NCBI GenBank assembly: GCA_038380795.1
Contig: CM076261.1
Coordinates: forward strand, 31,893,866 to 31,957,865
Direction of reading: 5' to 3'
DNA: 64,000 nt
Source: Pyrocephalus nanus
Taxonomy: Eukaryota; Chordata; Aves; Passeriformes; Tyrannidae
Shown here: positions 48,800 through 61,200 of the stretch, in pieces
Layout: each line of letters begins with the position of its first letter
Position numbering within the stretch: the stretch's first letter is position 1
Translations under genes and position numbers: made by a program
Notes under the pieces: generated by a model
Databases searched by the model: none
Seen by the model: only the letters and a program-made list of their open reading frames with translations
Told to the model about the DNA's origin: nothing

Positions 48800-51700
48800 A
48801 TATTTAGATTCTCAATTCCCAGACAAATCAAGTGTGTGAAAGTTAGACACCTAATCTCCAGAAAGCAGCTACTCTGCTCAGAGCATAGCTCTCACAGCTC
48901 TCAGTTGTTATAAAGTGCTTAGGACTTTTGCACGTCCAAGCATGGGAGTGGAGAAAATCAGTTTGAAAGCAAATATTTAAAAGACTCAATGCACTGATCA
49001 TCCGTAGTGTAAAAAAGTTTGACCCAGTGGTATATTCAGTGTCACAGCAAATATTCAGAGCAGAGGGATAATCTTGCTTTTATTTTTCAGCTCTGCAACT
49101 CTTTTCTGCTCATTTGCTTTCTATCACACACCTCCAGCATCTGTTCTGGTTTTGCATCTCAGTTTCTGCTTCTCTTATTTGCTCCAAAACAGTCTACTTC
49201 TTTTTCTGTCTCAGTTGCCTGGGCCTTTTCAGGGCAACCACTGAGTCATTCTGCCGCTGCAGCAGATACTACGTCATGGCAGATGCAATTCCAGGGAAAG
49301 TCCCTTTCACCCCCCAGGCTTTGTGGAGATCTGATCAGAGAAGGTAGAGTTTTATAAGTTTTGCTGTCAAACCACTGCGCAGATACAGAATGGCATATTC
49401 AGGGCCTGCAAAGTACTTTGAGGGGATATTAATCAGAACAAAAAGCCCCAAGAATTGGAGGTGATCCATCTACCAAATCCAAAACTCCTGCTTAAAAGAG
49501 GAGCCCTAATAGATATCCTTAAAGTGCTCTACCATGGTGGTTGCTCTATATTGTCTAATTTGTGAAGAAGTCACTTATTTACTTCTGAAAAACAAGGATA
49601 AAAAATGTTTCAATCTAAACAGGTAACATTTGAAACACATGCAAAGAATTGTAGGAAAATCTTATTGTAGAAAGGATAGAAAAATATACTTCAGTCCTTG
49701 CTTTGCAGAGAGGAAAACCTCCAGACTAATATATTTTCAGACTTCCTTGAGTTCTTTTTCTTTTCTTTATTATTTTAGTATTTGTTGCGTGTTAAGAAAA
49801 CAGAAAAGGAGAACCAACTGCCACCTCATTCACAGATACTTTTGTGAACATACTTATTTCATATAAAAGTAAATAGATCAGTGCAGGTGTACATATAGGC
49901 ACATATCTGTATATTCAATGAATTTCCGTAGCAAGGTATAACTGGGATATCGCTCAGCTTTAAGTAGCCTTACCATTTTTATTAGCCATGTCTACAGGCA
50001 GCAGTCTTTTTAATGAAGTAAATGTATCTAGCAACGCATTAAAGTCAAATATGATACTCAAGAGTCTCATTCTCTGCTAACAGTTAAGCATTCCAACGCG
50101 AAGCAATTTCCAGAACACGGCCATATGCAGCAGTCTCCTTCTTTGAAGTTAGCTTAGATGTTTTACCCCTAATTGGACATTAGAGCATTAAGAATATTTT
50201 GTGTTTTAATGTTCTCATCAATATGTTTGCTCTCTGACAGGAAAATAATGCTGGTAAAATTAGAACACTGTATCAGCCTGAAAAGTACTTGCATGCTTAC
50301 TTTGGACAAAGAGAAGAGAAACACCTGAAATATCCAGATAAGTATCTTAATTTTTTTTCCATCTTTCTTCAGCAACTCCAACTGTTTTATTGTTGCTATA
50401 GTTTTCTTACAGGATATTAATAAGTAGAACATGAAATTTAATTGTGTTTAAAGTATTTGGTGCTGTTTTACATAGTCATACTTTCTAGTTTTTCTGTGAT
50501 GAAATATTTGCTAGAGAATTCAAAATAAGCCTCAATTTCATGGTCGTCTGGGATTTGAAAGAGCTCTGGATTAATGGTCAGCTCAGAAGCTTATCTCTAT
50601 GATCTCTTACTCAGTCTGGACCAGAAAACTTCACCTGGTGCAATATACTACGTTCTGAGATGAAAACCGTGTTCTTCTCAGCCAAATTTGATTTAAATTA
50701 ATAAAAAACCCCCTTATATATTAATGCTGGCCAAATCATAGGTTTTCCAAGGTGTGTATGGGTCAGCAGCTTTTCAATTCTGCCAGGTCCGCAGAAATCC
50801 CATTGAAACTTCTGGAAGGAAGTTCATTCCAAAATTAAATTGAGAATTTGTTTTTTTTCAAAGATACTCATCTACGCAGTAAAATCACATCAGTTGGATT
50901 ATTATTGCTACATTAAGTTTTAATATGCAGACCTGAAATGTAAATTTTATTTTCCAAATATCTTGGAACTAATTAACTGTCATTATTTTTTCCCAGTGAA
51001 ATACTGTTTTTTAAAGGAATTAATAAAAGTATTTCTATTGGTCTTCTGTTACTCAAGCAGACGGCTAATTTTCTCTCTGTTTCAGTAGCTGAGCTTTAAA
51101 TTTTTCTTGTCCTTCTGTAAGTCAATATTTCTTCAATTTAAATGAATAAATAACAAGTTGGCTTGTGCTTGGTTTATTCTCTCCCCCAATATCTTTGTGG
51201 ATGTACCATGTGAGCCAGCAGGAACAGAACATAATTTCTATATTGAAAATGAATGAAATTTGCTGATTCTTCCTTTGCTCTGAAGTAATGCTTAGACAAT
51301 AATCCTAGATAGATTAAAGGAAGAAGTTTTGTCTTGATTTTTTGCAACATAACAGAATTATTTTGAGGAAAAAAAATACTTTTTACATTTTCTATGCCTT
51401 TCTAATCGCAAAGATTACAAATTATTTTTTTTTCCCACCACCTCCTTTAAACCCCTCAAATTTTGGTTACTAATATTCTATATTTAGTAACTGCCTTTGT
51501 TTCCAAGTGACAAAGGTGGTCTGAAAAGACAGAAGCAATTTCTGTGAGCAGAAAAATCATTGCTCTACTGATCTAAGTCATACACATTTGCTATGGGACC
51601 AGAAGAGCAGTTGAAAACAAACTATTTATCCTACTGATGGTGGGAAACAGTAAGAATATAGAAACAAATTTAAATTTCATATTTTGAGAGCATGAGCTTG

Positions 51701-54654
51701 CACAAACAAAACACCAAGGGCAGCTGTTTTTTGACAGGCAAGTGTCAATCTGTATTCTTCAAACCTCATGCTCTGCTTTCCACCATGTCTGTGCTTGGAA
51801 AAAAAAAAGAGAAATTTAAGAGTTTGTGAGGATACCTTGTGAAGAGTGGATGAAAAAGAAGACAAGACAATTCTTTAGGAAATTAAACTCTCATTACCCA
51901 TGAACAGGTCTTTGAGCAGCTAAGATCTCAGGTGAAATATTGCCTCTTTGCTTCCTCCCTCTTTGTAGGAAATATCTTGTACACTGTTAACTGGAATGTG
52001 TTGTTTTGTTGGATTTTTTTTCTGGAGGAAATTCTCTCAAAAGGCCATCGGACTATCACAGATCAACTGAGGTAAAATAATTTAGCACAGGAGGAAACAG
52101 TAAATTTCTGAGGCTGTGGATTCCATTTGGACATATGTTATGAGAATCCTGTAAATATTAGGATATCATGAGAATCCCAGACCACATGACTATAAAAGCT
52201 GCATCAAGACAGTAACAAGTCATGCACAATATAGTCTAATATCTCAGATAGAAAGGCAAAATATAATATGCAATATTTTTAATTGTAAAAACAATAATTT
52301 TTGTTTGTTTTGTAGACAATTATTACTGTTCCTTGTAAATGTAATCTTGATTTCTGGCCTTTTCAAAATTTGCTCAAAGAGTGGGAAAAATGTGCAATGT
52401 AAGAATGTTCTTTGTAACCGCATGAATAAAATCTTGGATCCTCAGATCTTATCAGCCTGTTCTCTTGGATTTTATCCCTCTACTGGAGTTGACAAAGTGT
52501 GTGTTTAACATAGTGTAGCAGTCATAGGATCACTTCAATTTTTATTGTGAAAAAAAATCTCTGCATTATCAATAGAATATTAAACATTTTTTTAGAAAGG
52601 TAAGTATAAAAACTTCTGATTAATTTCCGTACACCATATTTAGTAATTTTCCTTTTTTTTCATTTGTATTTAGTTACTTGCTAGAGTTTGATAGCCTTTT
52701 TTGTTGTTACTAAATCACTTTCATAAATGTCAAAAAAGTAAAATAAAAATGAAAAACAACACTTGCTATCAAATTATGCCCAATTTCTAAGAGTAAAAAA
52801 TAGTGTTTATGTATGTAATATTTGGGCTTTTATCAAAACACTTAGATTTTTAATTCTTGACTTGCTTATAAGTTAAAATATCTATTGGTGAAAGACTATT
52901 TACCACAGCTATGCAGTATATACAGACAAAATTATACAAAAGAGATTAATCTTAAGACCCTTCTTGTAAGAGTAATTTAAACCCCTGTAGCATGACAAGA
53001 AGTGAAATCAGTGATGTCTAGTCTAGAGCACACATGCACCCCTCTTCAGTTATTTGAATTTTCTTTGTGAGCCTGAGGTTTTTTTCACCCACTGGATAGA
53101 GAAAACCACTCATTTGGATAAAAGACATGGGTTTCAGACATCAAAGATTTTAAAATTGTAGTGTCACTGTAAACATGACGTTTTGAATTGAACTGCAGAG
53201 ACCATAGTCAAACTCTTTATAGTGATACCTATAAAGAGATACCCATTTAGAATAGAGAATCCTATGCCAAGCCAGGAAATTTGTGGACCATGATGTGGAC
53301 ACATACGGTCAAACTAAATCTCTTTCAAAATAAAGGGATTATACTGCATGAGCAAAAGGTTTCCTTTCCAGACTGAATGAACATCCTAAGACTTTTAATG
53401 TTGTCATGAAGTACCACTTTTAGTTGATCTCAGATCTTGTTTTTTTTGACTTTGGTATGTGAAGCACCTGGTCAGTCATGAGCATCTGTTCAGCTGAGTT
53501 ATATGCTCTGAGATGGCACATTGGCTACAAGTGGCTGTCCTAGTAAGGTGGTTTTTTTCTTTTGGCAGACTCTGGTTAGGTGGAAGTGAGTGGGCTACCT
53601 CATCTTATCGTGGTACCTACAGGTGGAAAGGGAAGGTGCTGTGATCACTGAGGCATGCAGGTGAACGGCAAATTCTATAAATGATACAGAAGCTGGATGT
53701 ACTCTACTCCTGTTTAAATGTGTCTGTCTGACATTTGTTCTTTGCTGACTCCTCATTGCAGATTACCTCCCATTTTGAACCATGGGATTTCTGATGTCAT
53801 ACATCTCTCCAGCAGATATGAGCTTGTCTAATCTGGAGAGAAAATATTTAAATACTTTTTTTGCCAGCAACAATAACTTTGAATTTTTCCTTTTCCCCTT
53901 CACATTTAATAGTGATGTGGATTGTTATTGCAAAAGTATATTAGATTTTTATGAATTTAAACCAGAATTGCACTAGGCTGTAACTAATAATAGTTCAGTG
54001 CTGAAGTAGGTTAGCATCCATTACTGGGTATTCTGTCAGGAAGGGAAAGCACAGTGGAGAAAGGTGGAAAAACTCATTTATCATGTCTTTAATTAGATAA
54101 TGACAACAGGAAAAAAGTGAAAGACATGCATTAAAAACAGTTCTATCAGTTTCAGGATTTCTGCATCAATATCTTGAGTGTTCACAGAGGGATCCAGAGG
54201 GATCAAATTTTTTTTAACTGACATGATCATAGTGTTGTTGCTATGGTATTATTATTTGAATTTGCTTACTTTTGCTTCTCTAAAGCTGTGGAATTGGCTT
54301 ATCCCTGCTATTTAAATAAATATTGGGCTGTCATGCAGCAATGAAAAGCAAAATGCTGTGACTGTAAACATTTTAATTGACATTTTTTTCTCCATTAAAA
54401 GCTGTTTTTCTCATTACCCTAGTCTAAATCTTCAGCATCTTTACAGTTTGCTTCCACTTTGATCAATGAACTGAAAATGATATTTTCCCACAGATTTCTT
54501 CTGTTCTTCTACATGCACATTTTATTTTATTTTGGTTTTGCTTCTAGATTTGGGAAAATTTCAGGAAGTGCTGAACTGAAAGTACTGATTCTTTGTGCTA
54601 GAATTCTATTAAAAATCTCTCTTGTCAAACTAGATTAAAATTTAAGCTCAACCT
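45746..54654. other. Intergenic DNA; no gene seen
   Basis: The DNA is AT-rich with no recognisable gene. A35 lies at 48762-48796, a short GATA repeat at 47716-47729, and a CpG-bearing patch at 49940-50160. Around 49115-49330 the sequence is less AT-rich and includes TACGTCA, a CRE-like core (49270-49276). Nothing else can be named. Confidence 0.55.
48762..48796. repeat. Poly(A) tract, A35
   Basis: A pure run of 35 A. It could be the tail of an old retrocopy in the + orientation, but the upstream 200 bases show no recognisable gene or LINE, and CR1 does not end in poly(A). It is treated as a simple repeat. Confidence 0.85.
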
Positions 54655-55918
54655 TGTCCCAGTCTGCAGAATATGTGGTGTTCTTCGGAGGGGCTGGTCC
54701 TATCTGACCAACCTCATCTCCTCTTATGGTCAGGTGACCCCCCTGGTGGATGAGGGGAAGGCTGTGGATGTGTCTATCTGGACTTCAGCAAAGCCTTTGA
54801 CACTGTCTCCCATAATATACTCCTGAAAAAGCTGCAGCCCACGGCTTGGACAGGGGCACTCTGTGCTGGGTTAAGAACTGGCAGGAGGGCCGGGCCCAGA
54901 GAGTGCTGGTGAACAGGGCTGTATCCAGCTGGTGGCCGGTCACCAGTGGTGTCCCCCAGAGATCAGTGCTGGGCCCAGTCCTGTGTGATATCTTTATTGA
55001 TGATTTGGATGAGGGGATTGAGTCCATCATTAGCAAATTTGCAGACGACACCAAGTTGGGAGGGAGTGTCGACCTGCTGGAGGGCAGGAAGGCAGGAGGG
55101 GGGACCTGGATAGGCTGGAGAGTTGGGCTGATTCCAATGGGATGAGGTTCAACAAGGCTAAGTGCCGGGTCCTGCACTTTGGCCACAACAATCCCTGCAG
55201 TGCTACAGGCTGGGCACAGAGTGGCTGGAGAGCAGCCAGGTGGAAAGGGATCTGGGGATGCTGATTGACAGGAAGCTGAACATGAGCCAGCAGTGTGCCC
55301 AAGAAGGCCAGTGGCATCCTGGCCTGGATCAGGAAAAGTGTGGCCAGCAGGACCAGGGAAGTGATCCTTCCTCTGTACTCAGCGCTGGTGAGGCCACACC
55401 TGGAGTGCTGTGTCCATTTCTGGGCTCCTCAGTTCAGGAAGGATATTGAGGTGCTGGAGCAGGTCCAGAGAAGAGCAACCAGGCTGGTGAAGGGACTTGA
55501 GCACAAGTCCTATGAGGAGAGGCTGAGGGAGCTGGGGTTGTTTAATCTGGAGAAGAGGAGGCTCAAGGGTGACCTCATCACTCTCTATAACTACCTGAAA
55601 GGAGGTTGTAGACAGATAGGGGTCAGTCTCTTCTTCCAGGCAATCAGCAATAGGACAAGAGGGCACGGGCTTAAGCTCTGTCAGGGGAGGTTTAGGTTGG
55701 ATATTAGAAAGAAGTTCTTTACAGAGAGAGTGATCAGGTGCTGGAATGGGCTGCCCAGAGAGGTGGTGGATTCACCGTCCCTGGAGGTTTTTAAGACGAG
55801 GCTGGATGTGGCACTGAGTACCATGATCTAGTAATCACAGTGGGGTCGGATCAAGGGTTGGACTCGATGATCTTAGAGGTCTCTTCCAACCCAGTTAATT
55901 CTATGATTCTATGATTCT
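54655..55918 (+). mobile_element. CR1 LINE, 5'-truncated, with reverse-transcriptase remains
   Basis: The element covers the C-terminal half of the CR1 reverse transcriptase and the 3' end. The remains in order are: LTNLISSYGQVT at about 54705-54740; YLDFSKAFDTVSH at about 54776-54814, one frame away, so a frameshift lies between; [13 protein letters not shown] near 54945; and the catalytic box FADD at 55038-55049. Near 55060-55300 the homology changes frame again. The longest intact piece encodes 178 residues (55295-55831), with [13 protein letters not shown] and [20 protein letters not shown], the normal C-terminus of this protein. The element ends with two copies of ATTCTATG (55898-55913). 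It has no endonuclease domain and several frame breaks, so it is dead. Confidence 0.95.
55295..55831 (+). pseudogene. CR1 ORF2 C-terminal fragment (178 residues, open)
   Basis: This uninterrupted frame within the CR1 copy covers the region after the RT palm. The upstream RT motifs (FADD at 55038-55049) are in another frame, so the frame cannot be made as part of a working polymerase. It is open because the insertion is fairly young, not because it is a host gene. The frame's ATG is incidental. Confidence 0.9.
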
Positions 55919-56043
55919 TCTCTACCTTGGGAGCAGATAACCCAATTTTAACTCTTGGTCACCCTAAAGTTGGGTTTTTAGAATCAGTTAGCCTGAAAAA
56001 AGGTAGACCACTTGCTCTAGCAGTAGAAGCCAATGTTTCCTGA

Positions 56044-56170
56044 ACAGAATCACAGAATCGTAGAATATGCTGAGTTGGAAGGGACCCACAAGAATCACTG
56101 AGTCCAGCCCTTAACCCTGCACAGGACCATGCCCAAGAGTTACACTATGTGCCTGAGAGTATCATCCAAA
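56044..56170 (-). mobile_element. CR1 LINE 3'-end fragment, minus strand
   Basis: On the + strand it starts CAGAATCACAGAATCGTAGA and contains AGTTGGAAGGGACCCACAAG, the reverse complement of a CR1 3' end, then runs to GAGAGTATCATCCAAAGG near 56153-56170. The phrase with GAGAGTATCATCCAA is shared with 39110-39123 in the other minus-strand copy, so both seem to be of one subfamily. It lies only about 125 bases after the plus-strand CR1, in opposite orientation. Confidence 0.85.
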
Positions 56171-58410
56171 GGCATGGATCAAATTGCATCCTCCAGCCTT
56201 CACTGTATCTTTCCATATTCACATACCATTGCTCAAAATCATGGCTAGAGCCCTTTAGATGTGCCACCTTGATCTCTGCCATTCGGATTATTGTAGCTTA
56301 CAATTGTGCCAGTAATGGGATGCCATTCTCTGTTGCAGCCTGTGCTGCAAAAGGAAAGGTCTCTCTTCCAGTGTATTTTCAAATGGGTATGTAACAGATA
56401 ATGCAAGATGAGATTCATAACCCTCAGAATCACTCAGGTTCTGGGAGAGTGTACTCTAGGGGCACAGACTTTCCTACTTGCTTCCTTTTTTCCCTTTCCT
56501 CCAATCTGACCCTGTTGCAGACACTTTCTCTTTCCTAGCTCCTTTCTCAGGCCTTCCTCCATTCCTTGCTGGTCACATTCAAATGATGTAAGTGGCAGCC
56601 GAGAAAAAGCAGTACCCAGGCTTTATTCAGCTCTTTGTGTTATGACAACCACCAAGTACTTTCTGTAAGTGCTTTTAAATTCCTAAGAGCTAACTCTTCT
56701 GTCAAACAGACCCATACTAGGAGGTTCAAACTGTAACATTCCTTGTGCTAATTTCATGGGAGTTAATGAGATGAAACATAATGAACTTCTACACTGCTGA
56801 AGTCTCAGCTGCATTCTTTGAAAATCTGTTTCAGATAAATTAACACCAACTCTACTGAGAGTTTATATCCTTTCTCTGCCTAGGACAGGGTTAATTTCTG
56901 CAGTAGCCAGGAGGGGCATAGACAGGATCCAGAGGTTATTCTATATCACCTCACATCATGCACAGAGGATGAGGGCGTGGGGATGAGGGGATTTCCTTCC
57001 AGTCGTGCCAGTAGCAGATGAGAAGTCTGGGTATTACCAGGTTCTACATGTCAACTTTTGCTTCTCTTATTAATATTGCTGTTGTTACTGTTTCTTATGT
57101 CATTGCTGTTCCTAGCAAATTTTTCTCTCTCAACCCAGGATATTTACCTCTTCTGCCTCCATTTCTCCACTCCAGCCCACTGCAGGGGGAGGGGGAGGAG
57201 GCAATGAATGAGCAGTGCATAAAGTGTTTTCAAAGGGAACACTAAATTGGGAAAGAACACTAAATTTGGAAATACCACTCCTAAACCATGACAGTTTTTT
57301 ACTTTGTTTTGAGAATAATGTCTTCTCTGTCTTGGTACAAAGCCTTTGCTTATTTAGCAAGATGCTGAAAAAAATGTCAAGTCTGTTTTAGTGATGGGCT
57401 ACTGCTTTGCACTTGCTTCATCTTGTGCTGAGGTATGTTAAATCTATTTTGTCATCTGTTGCTTTTTGTCCCATGTTCTATTCATGTCAGATTGCTGGAT
57501 TGTCTAAAGACTGCTTATTTTAGAATAGAATACGATATTTTCAGTTGTAAGGGATGTACAGTGATCAAAAAAATGTATCTGGCATTTGAGAGCCCATTTT
57601 AAGACATAGCTTATTCCTATACAAGATTAAATAAAAGTATTCCCTTTGCAACTTGGCGACTTGTTTAGAAATACATTTTCTGAAAAGTTATCTACCAGTA
57701 GTCTCACTGAGAGGACAATTTCAGGGATATTGTGCTTTTTTTTATTAGTTTGCAGATCTGGATCCTTGTCTTAATCGTGACTTTATGAAGGTATTCCTTC
57801 TTATTGCTAGAGACTAAATGCAAGTAAATTTCAGAAAAACACCTTAAATCCCAGTATCCTTTTTGTCCTGCTGTTCTGCTCAGTGATGCCGCATTCTCAT
57901 TCGTCAATGAAAATACAAATTTAATACTGGGTTGCCTCTTACAGGAGAACTTGTGAATATAAATCTGCTGTGTTTCCTGATAAAGTGATCTACCTTCACT
58001 TGTCATTAAATTCATTCTCTTACAGAGCATGTCCACTAAATGTGGTCTCTTTCCTCCCCCTGAGAGTTTGCTTTGGGTTTTACTTGTTGTCTTTAATCAG
58101 GACATTTGTCCTGTTTTACTCAACCTCTTCTTGCTCAGTGCAAAATTTCTTTCATAATCAGTCTTATAAATTACTATGGCATGAACTTGCTGTGAACTCC
58201 ACGACTTGCCTCTAGCATTTCAAACAGATCAGCTGTAAAACATTGGTGCAATAGGCAGTGAAGAAAAAAAAATTGATGCTTGATCAAATACTACCCCTTT
58301 TCCTCAAGGATATTGTTTTTAATAGGAAGTTTGCTACAAAAGTGTTGGCCCATGCTTTTTTTATGATTATCTCTTATAATACAGGAAAGCTGCTATATGA
58401 TGATTTCACC
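56171..58410. other. Intergenic DNA between CR1 pieces; no gene seen
   Basis: A G-rich stretch GGGGGAGGGGGAGGAGG lies at 57185-57201. No open frame with recognisable features was found, and the rest is ordinary AT-rich DNA. Confidence 0.5.
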
Positions 58411-58606
58411 TGAACATCAAGAAACACTTTTTTACTGTGAGGGTGAGTGAGCAGTGGCTGATTGCCCAGAGAGGCTGTAGAGTTTCCATCCTTGGAGATA
58501 CTACAAAACTACCTGTACATGGTCCTGGGCAACCTGCTTGCGCAAGTGGTTGGACCAGATCACCTTCAGAGATCCCTTCCAACCAGAACCATTCTGTGAT
58601 CTTATG
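58411..58606 (+). mobile_element. CR1 LINE 3'-end fragment, plus strand
   Basis: It starts in the end of the coding region (TGAACATCAAGAAACACTTT, then GCCCAGAGAGGCTGTAGAGT at 58467-58486). It continues with the CR1 3' UTR words TTGGACCAGATCACC and GATCCCTTCCAACC, and ends ATTCTGTGATCTTATG (58591-58606). It is strongly 5'-truncated and more diverged than the copy at 54655-55918. Confidence 0.9.
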
Positions 58607-60589
58607 ACCTTTTGCTTTTCTACCTTTAATTTAGAAGTAGTTAATAAATTTTTTTTGGCCTTTTATTCTGACTGGCATTGAAAAAAATGGATTTTGCTGC
58701 TTCTCTATTTTGAAAAAAGGCCAGTCTGTACTCTGAACCAGCTATAAGGTTCCCCCTGAAATCACTAGGAAGAAACAGGTGCCTCCAGGACAGTTAACTC
58801 ATCTAGAGATAGCTGTCTATTAACTTTCAGGGCACAATAAACAAGTAGTTTAGAGGATACATGTAACTTCTGTCTGCCTACAGTTAGGGAAGATGAATTC
58901 CATTGTAGGTTTCCATATGGTCCTTCTCTCTTGCCTTATTTTGGAGTGGTTCTGATCTCTTAGGAGATTTTCTGTTTCCATTAGCGTTAATATTATGATC
59001 GGAATATAGGAGGCAAAATATTACACATTTGGCTTGTGTGAAGTCCTGCTGTTTGGAGAGACACGTGAGGTTGCTCTGCAAGAGCTCAATACAACAAATG
59101 TGAACATGTATTCATCTTTGCTCTGGAAGATTTGTTACTGGACTCTTTCCATCCCTGGCCCTGAAAGCAGAGTAAAACAGTCCCTTAGTCTTCTGGTTTA
59201 TATTTCCTTGTTATAGAAGGACAGACATCCTACCAGCTGGCTGAAGATCTCATGCTCTGATTTAGTTGCTATTTATTTTGTAGTGTGAGGCTAGTCCACG
59301 TAACTTGGTAAGCACATACCTGTCTTGTGTACCATGCATCAAATACCTAACATTTCAGATTGAGTAACAGGCACTAGTCCTTAAAAATGCTCTGTAGCAA
59401 TGTGTATTTAATTTCTGCCTGAATAGTTCCCTCTCCTGGAACACACAGCTTGAACTTTTCCCACCCGATTGGTACAGAAAGAGCTTTCACCAGTAGTGGT
59501 AAATAAAATAGGTCTTATAGTGCACCTTCATGTAGTTAAAACTATCCTTCTACTCCATTCCCACTCCTCACAAATGATTTTGCCAATGCTGTCAACTCAA
59601 CAGTTGGGCCAGGGCTCCAGGCTCTGTCCTCACTCTGTTTAACTTGCCAGTATGGAAAGCCTCTGTGTTTGGTGGGTACCTGGGTGCAGGAGCCATAGAA
59701 TTTTCTTTTGCCAGAATAGTGGCCCAAGCACATTGCCAGTGTCAAGGCTAGTGGCTCCCTGGGGATGGGCATTAGGAATGACAGGGGCTTCCCAGGTGGA
59801 CGATGGCAGGCAGGTAGGTAGGGCCTGTCCCGTCTCCCCACACAGGAACAGGGTAATGGGGTGCACCAGGGCAGCCACAGTCCAGGCATTGGGCACCTCT
59901 CTAGGGATTGTGATGGGCCAGTGTTAGCCTGGTACATGGGCTCATGGTGGCCCAGCTTGGCAGGGCCCATGGATGGCCAAGGCAGGGCTATGGGGAACTG
60001 GAGACTGGTCCTGCTGTGGGGATACTGGGGCAGTGGCTGGTGGTCCCAAGGGTCTGACATAGGGTCCTGGGCCATAGGGTGTGTGGGGTGAGTTCTTGGA
60101 AGATGCAGTGGGGTTCTGGGCTGTAGGTGGAAGGCAGGGAGGAGGCCGATGCTGCTTTAATGTCATTTCAGATTTCTTTCTGGGCTTCTTCTGGAGGAGA
60201 GAGGAGGGAAAATGTGAGAGACTACAATGTTAATCCTTAAGGACTCAAACACTCAGCTGTGTGCAAAAGCAGCACAGTGCTTCATTGAGGCCAGTCTTGC
60301 ACCCCTCAACCAAAGAGAAGGAGGAGAGTTTTTTGTATTTGGTAATGAAACCTCTGTTCTCCATAAAACAGAGGAGATGCACACATACAATGGAAGGCTA
60401 AAAGCTGGATTTTAGACCAGATAAGGGAGAAATCAGATGAGAAGCAGACCCTGTAGAGGTGGGGTAGTGCTGATATCCTCCCTTGTACAACTGGCTCAGA
60501 TGTAAAACTCCCCCCCTGACTCCCTGGGGAAGGTGTTGAGACATGAACATTCATACGGGACACACACGTAGGCCTGAAGGTATTCATTC
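58607..60589. other. Intergenic DNA with a GC-rich block (59550-60165)
   Basis: Most of the stretch is ordinary AT-rich DNA. From about 59550 to 60165 the sequence becomes clearly GC-rich, with G-rich words on the + strand. Both strands have open frames here (up to 177 residues on the minus strand at 59542-60075), but the products are Pro/His/Ser-rich or Trp/Gly-rich with no motif I know, as expected from base composition. I do not recognise the block as CR1 or LTR. Confidence 0.5.
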
Positions 60590-61200
60590 TTTGTGATAGT
60601 GAATAACTGACTCAACTATGCTGACGTGAGAGGCAACTGTCAAGTCTGAGAAGGTGTCATAGACCATCGAAGACCCCTGAAGTACCCCCATACTAATTTC
60701 TGGAGTCTTCCACTAGAAGACTATGCACAATCCACAGTGTTGGAACAGACTGTGTAAAACTCCCACCTCCCAGGGGAGGTACCTGGGCATTCCCGGGTAA
60801 ACCAAACCTGCTGAACTTTGTGTTTCATGGGCTTCCCCCACTCCTAACAGAACAAGACTGTGACCATCACTTTGACCAATGGACACTTAAATTGCAACAA
60901 TCAAGTCTCATCGCCTGATCCATGGGTGGTGATATCCTTCTACTCTTATCCGTTCTTTCTCTTTCTTTCTTTTCCTTCTACATTTTTCTTAAGTGTTATT
61001 TTCATGCTTTTATATTGATATCTTTCTATAGATAATAGCCAAAACGGCTACATACCTCCTTTCCATTACAACCAAATTGCTCTAAAATAACCCCTATATA
61101 TACATACATAAATATATCTGTAAACAGGGGCCACTCAGTGTTGTTTCTCTGTAATCTGCCCTAAGGGATCTATTAATAAGAACCTGAGTTACCCTTGCCT
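60590..61200 (+). mobile_element. Probable LTR relic of an endogenous retrovirus
   Basis: The order of features is LTR-like: a U3-like part with GACCAATGG (CCAAT-type, 60874-60882), a pyrimidine-rich run (60950-60990), an AT-rich stretch with AAAATAACCCC and TACATACATAAATATA (61083-61116), then a U5-like tail with TGTTTCTCTGTAATCTGCCC (61141-61160) and AAGGGATCT. I recall similar tails in LTRs of bird genomes. No viral coding sequence is next to it, and the ends and class are uncertain. Confidence 0.45.

Noticed and set aside
54785..55317. Minus-strand open frames across the CR1 copy
   Set aside because: They are antisense to the reverse-transcriptase coding remains; the sense strand carries the recognisable motifs.
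57185..57201. G-rich word as a possible G-quadruplex
   Set aside because: Only two runs have three or more G; the other two are GG, so a stable quadruplex is not well supported.
59542..60075. Minus-strand frame of 177 residues and overlapping plus-strand frames
   Set aside because: Both strands are open because of high G+C; there is no recognised motif and no clear exon boundary around the frame.
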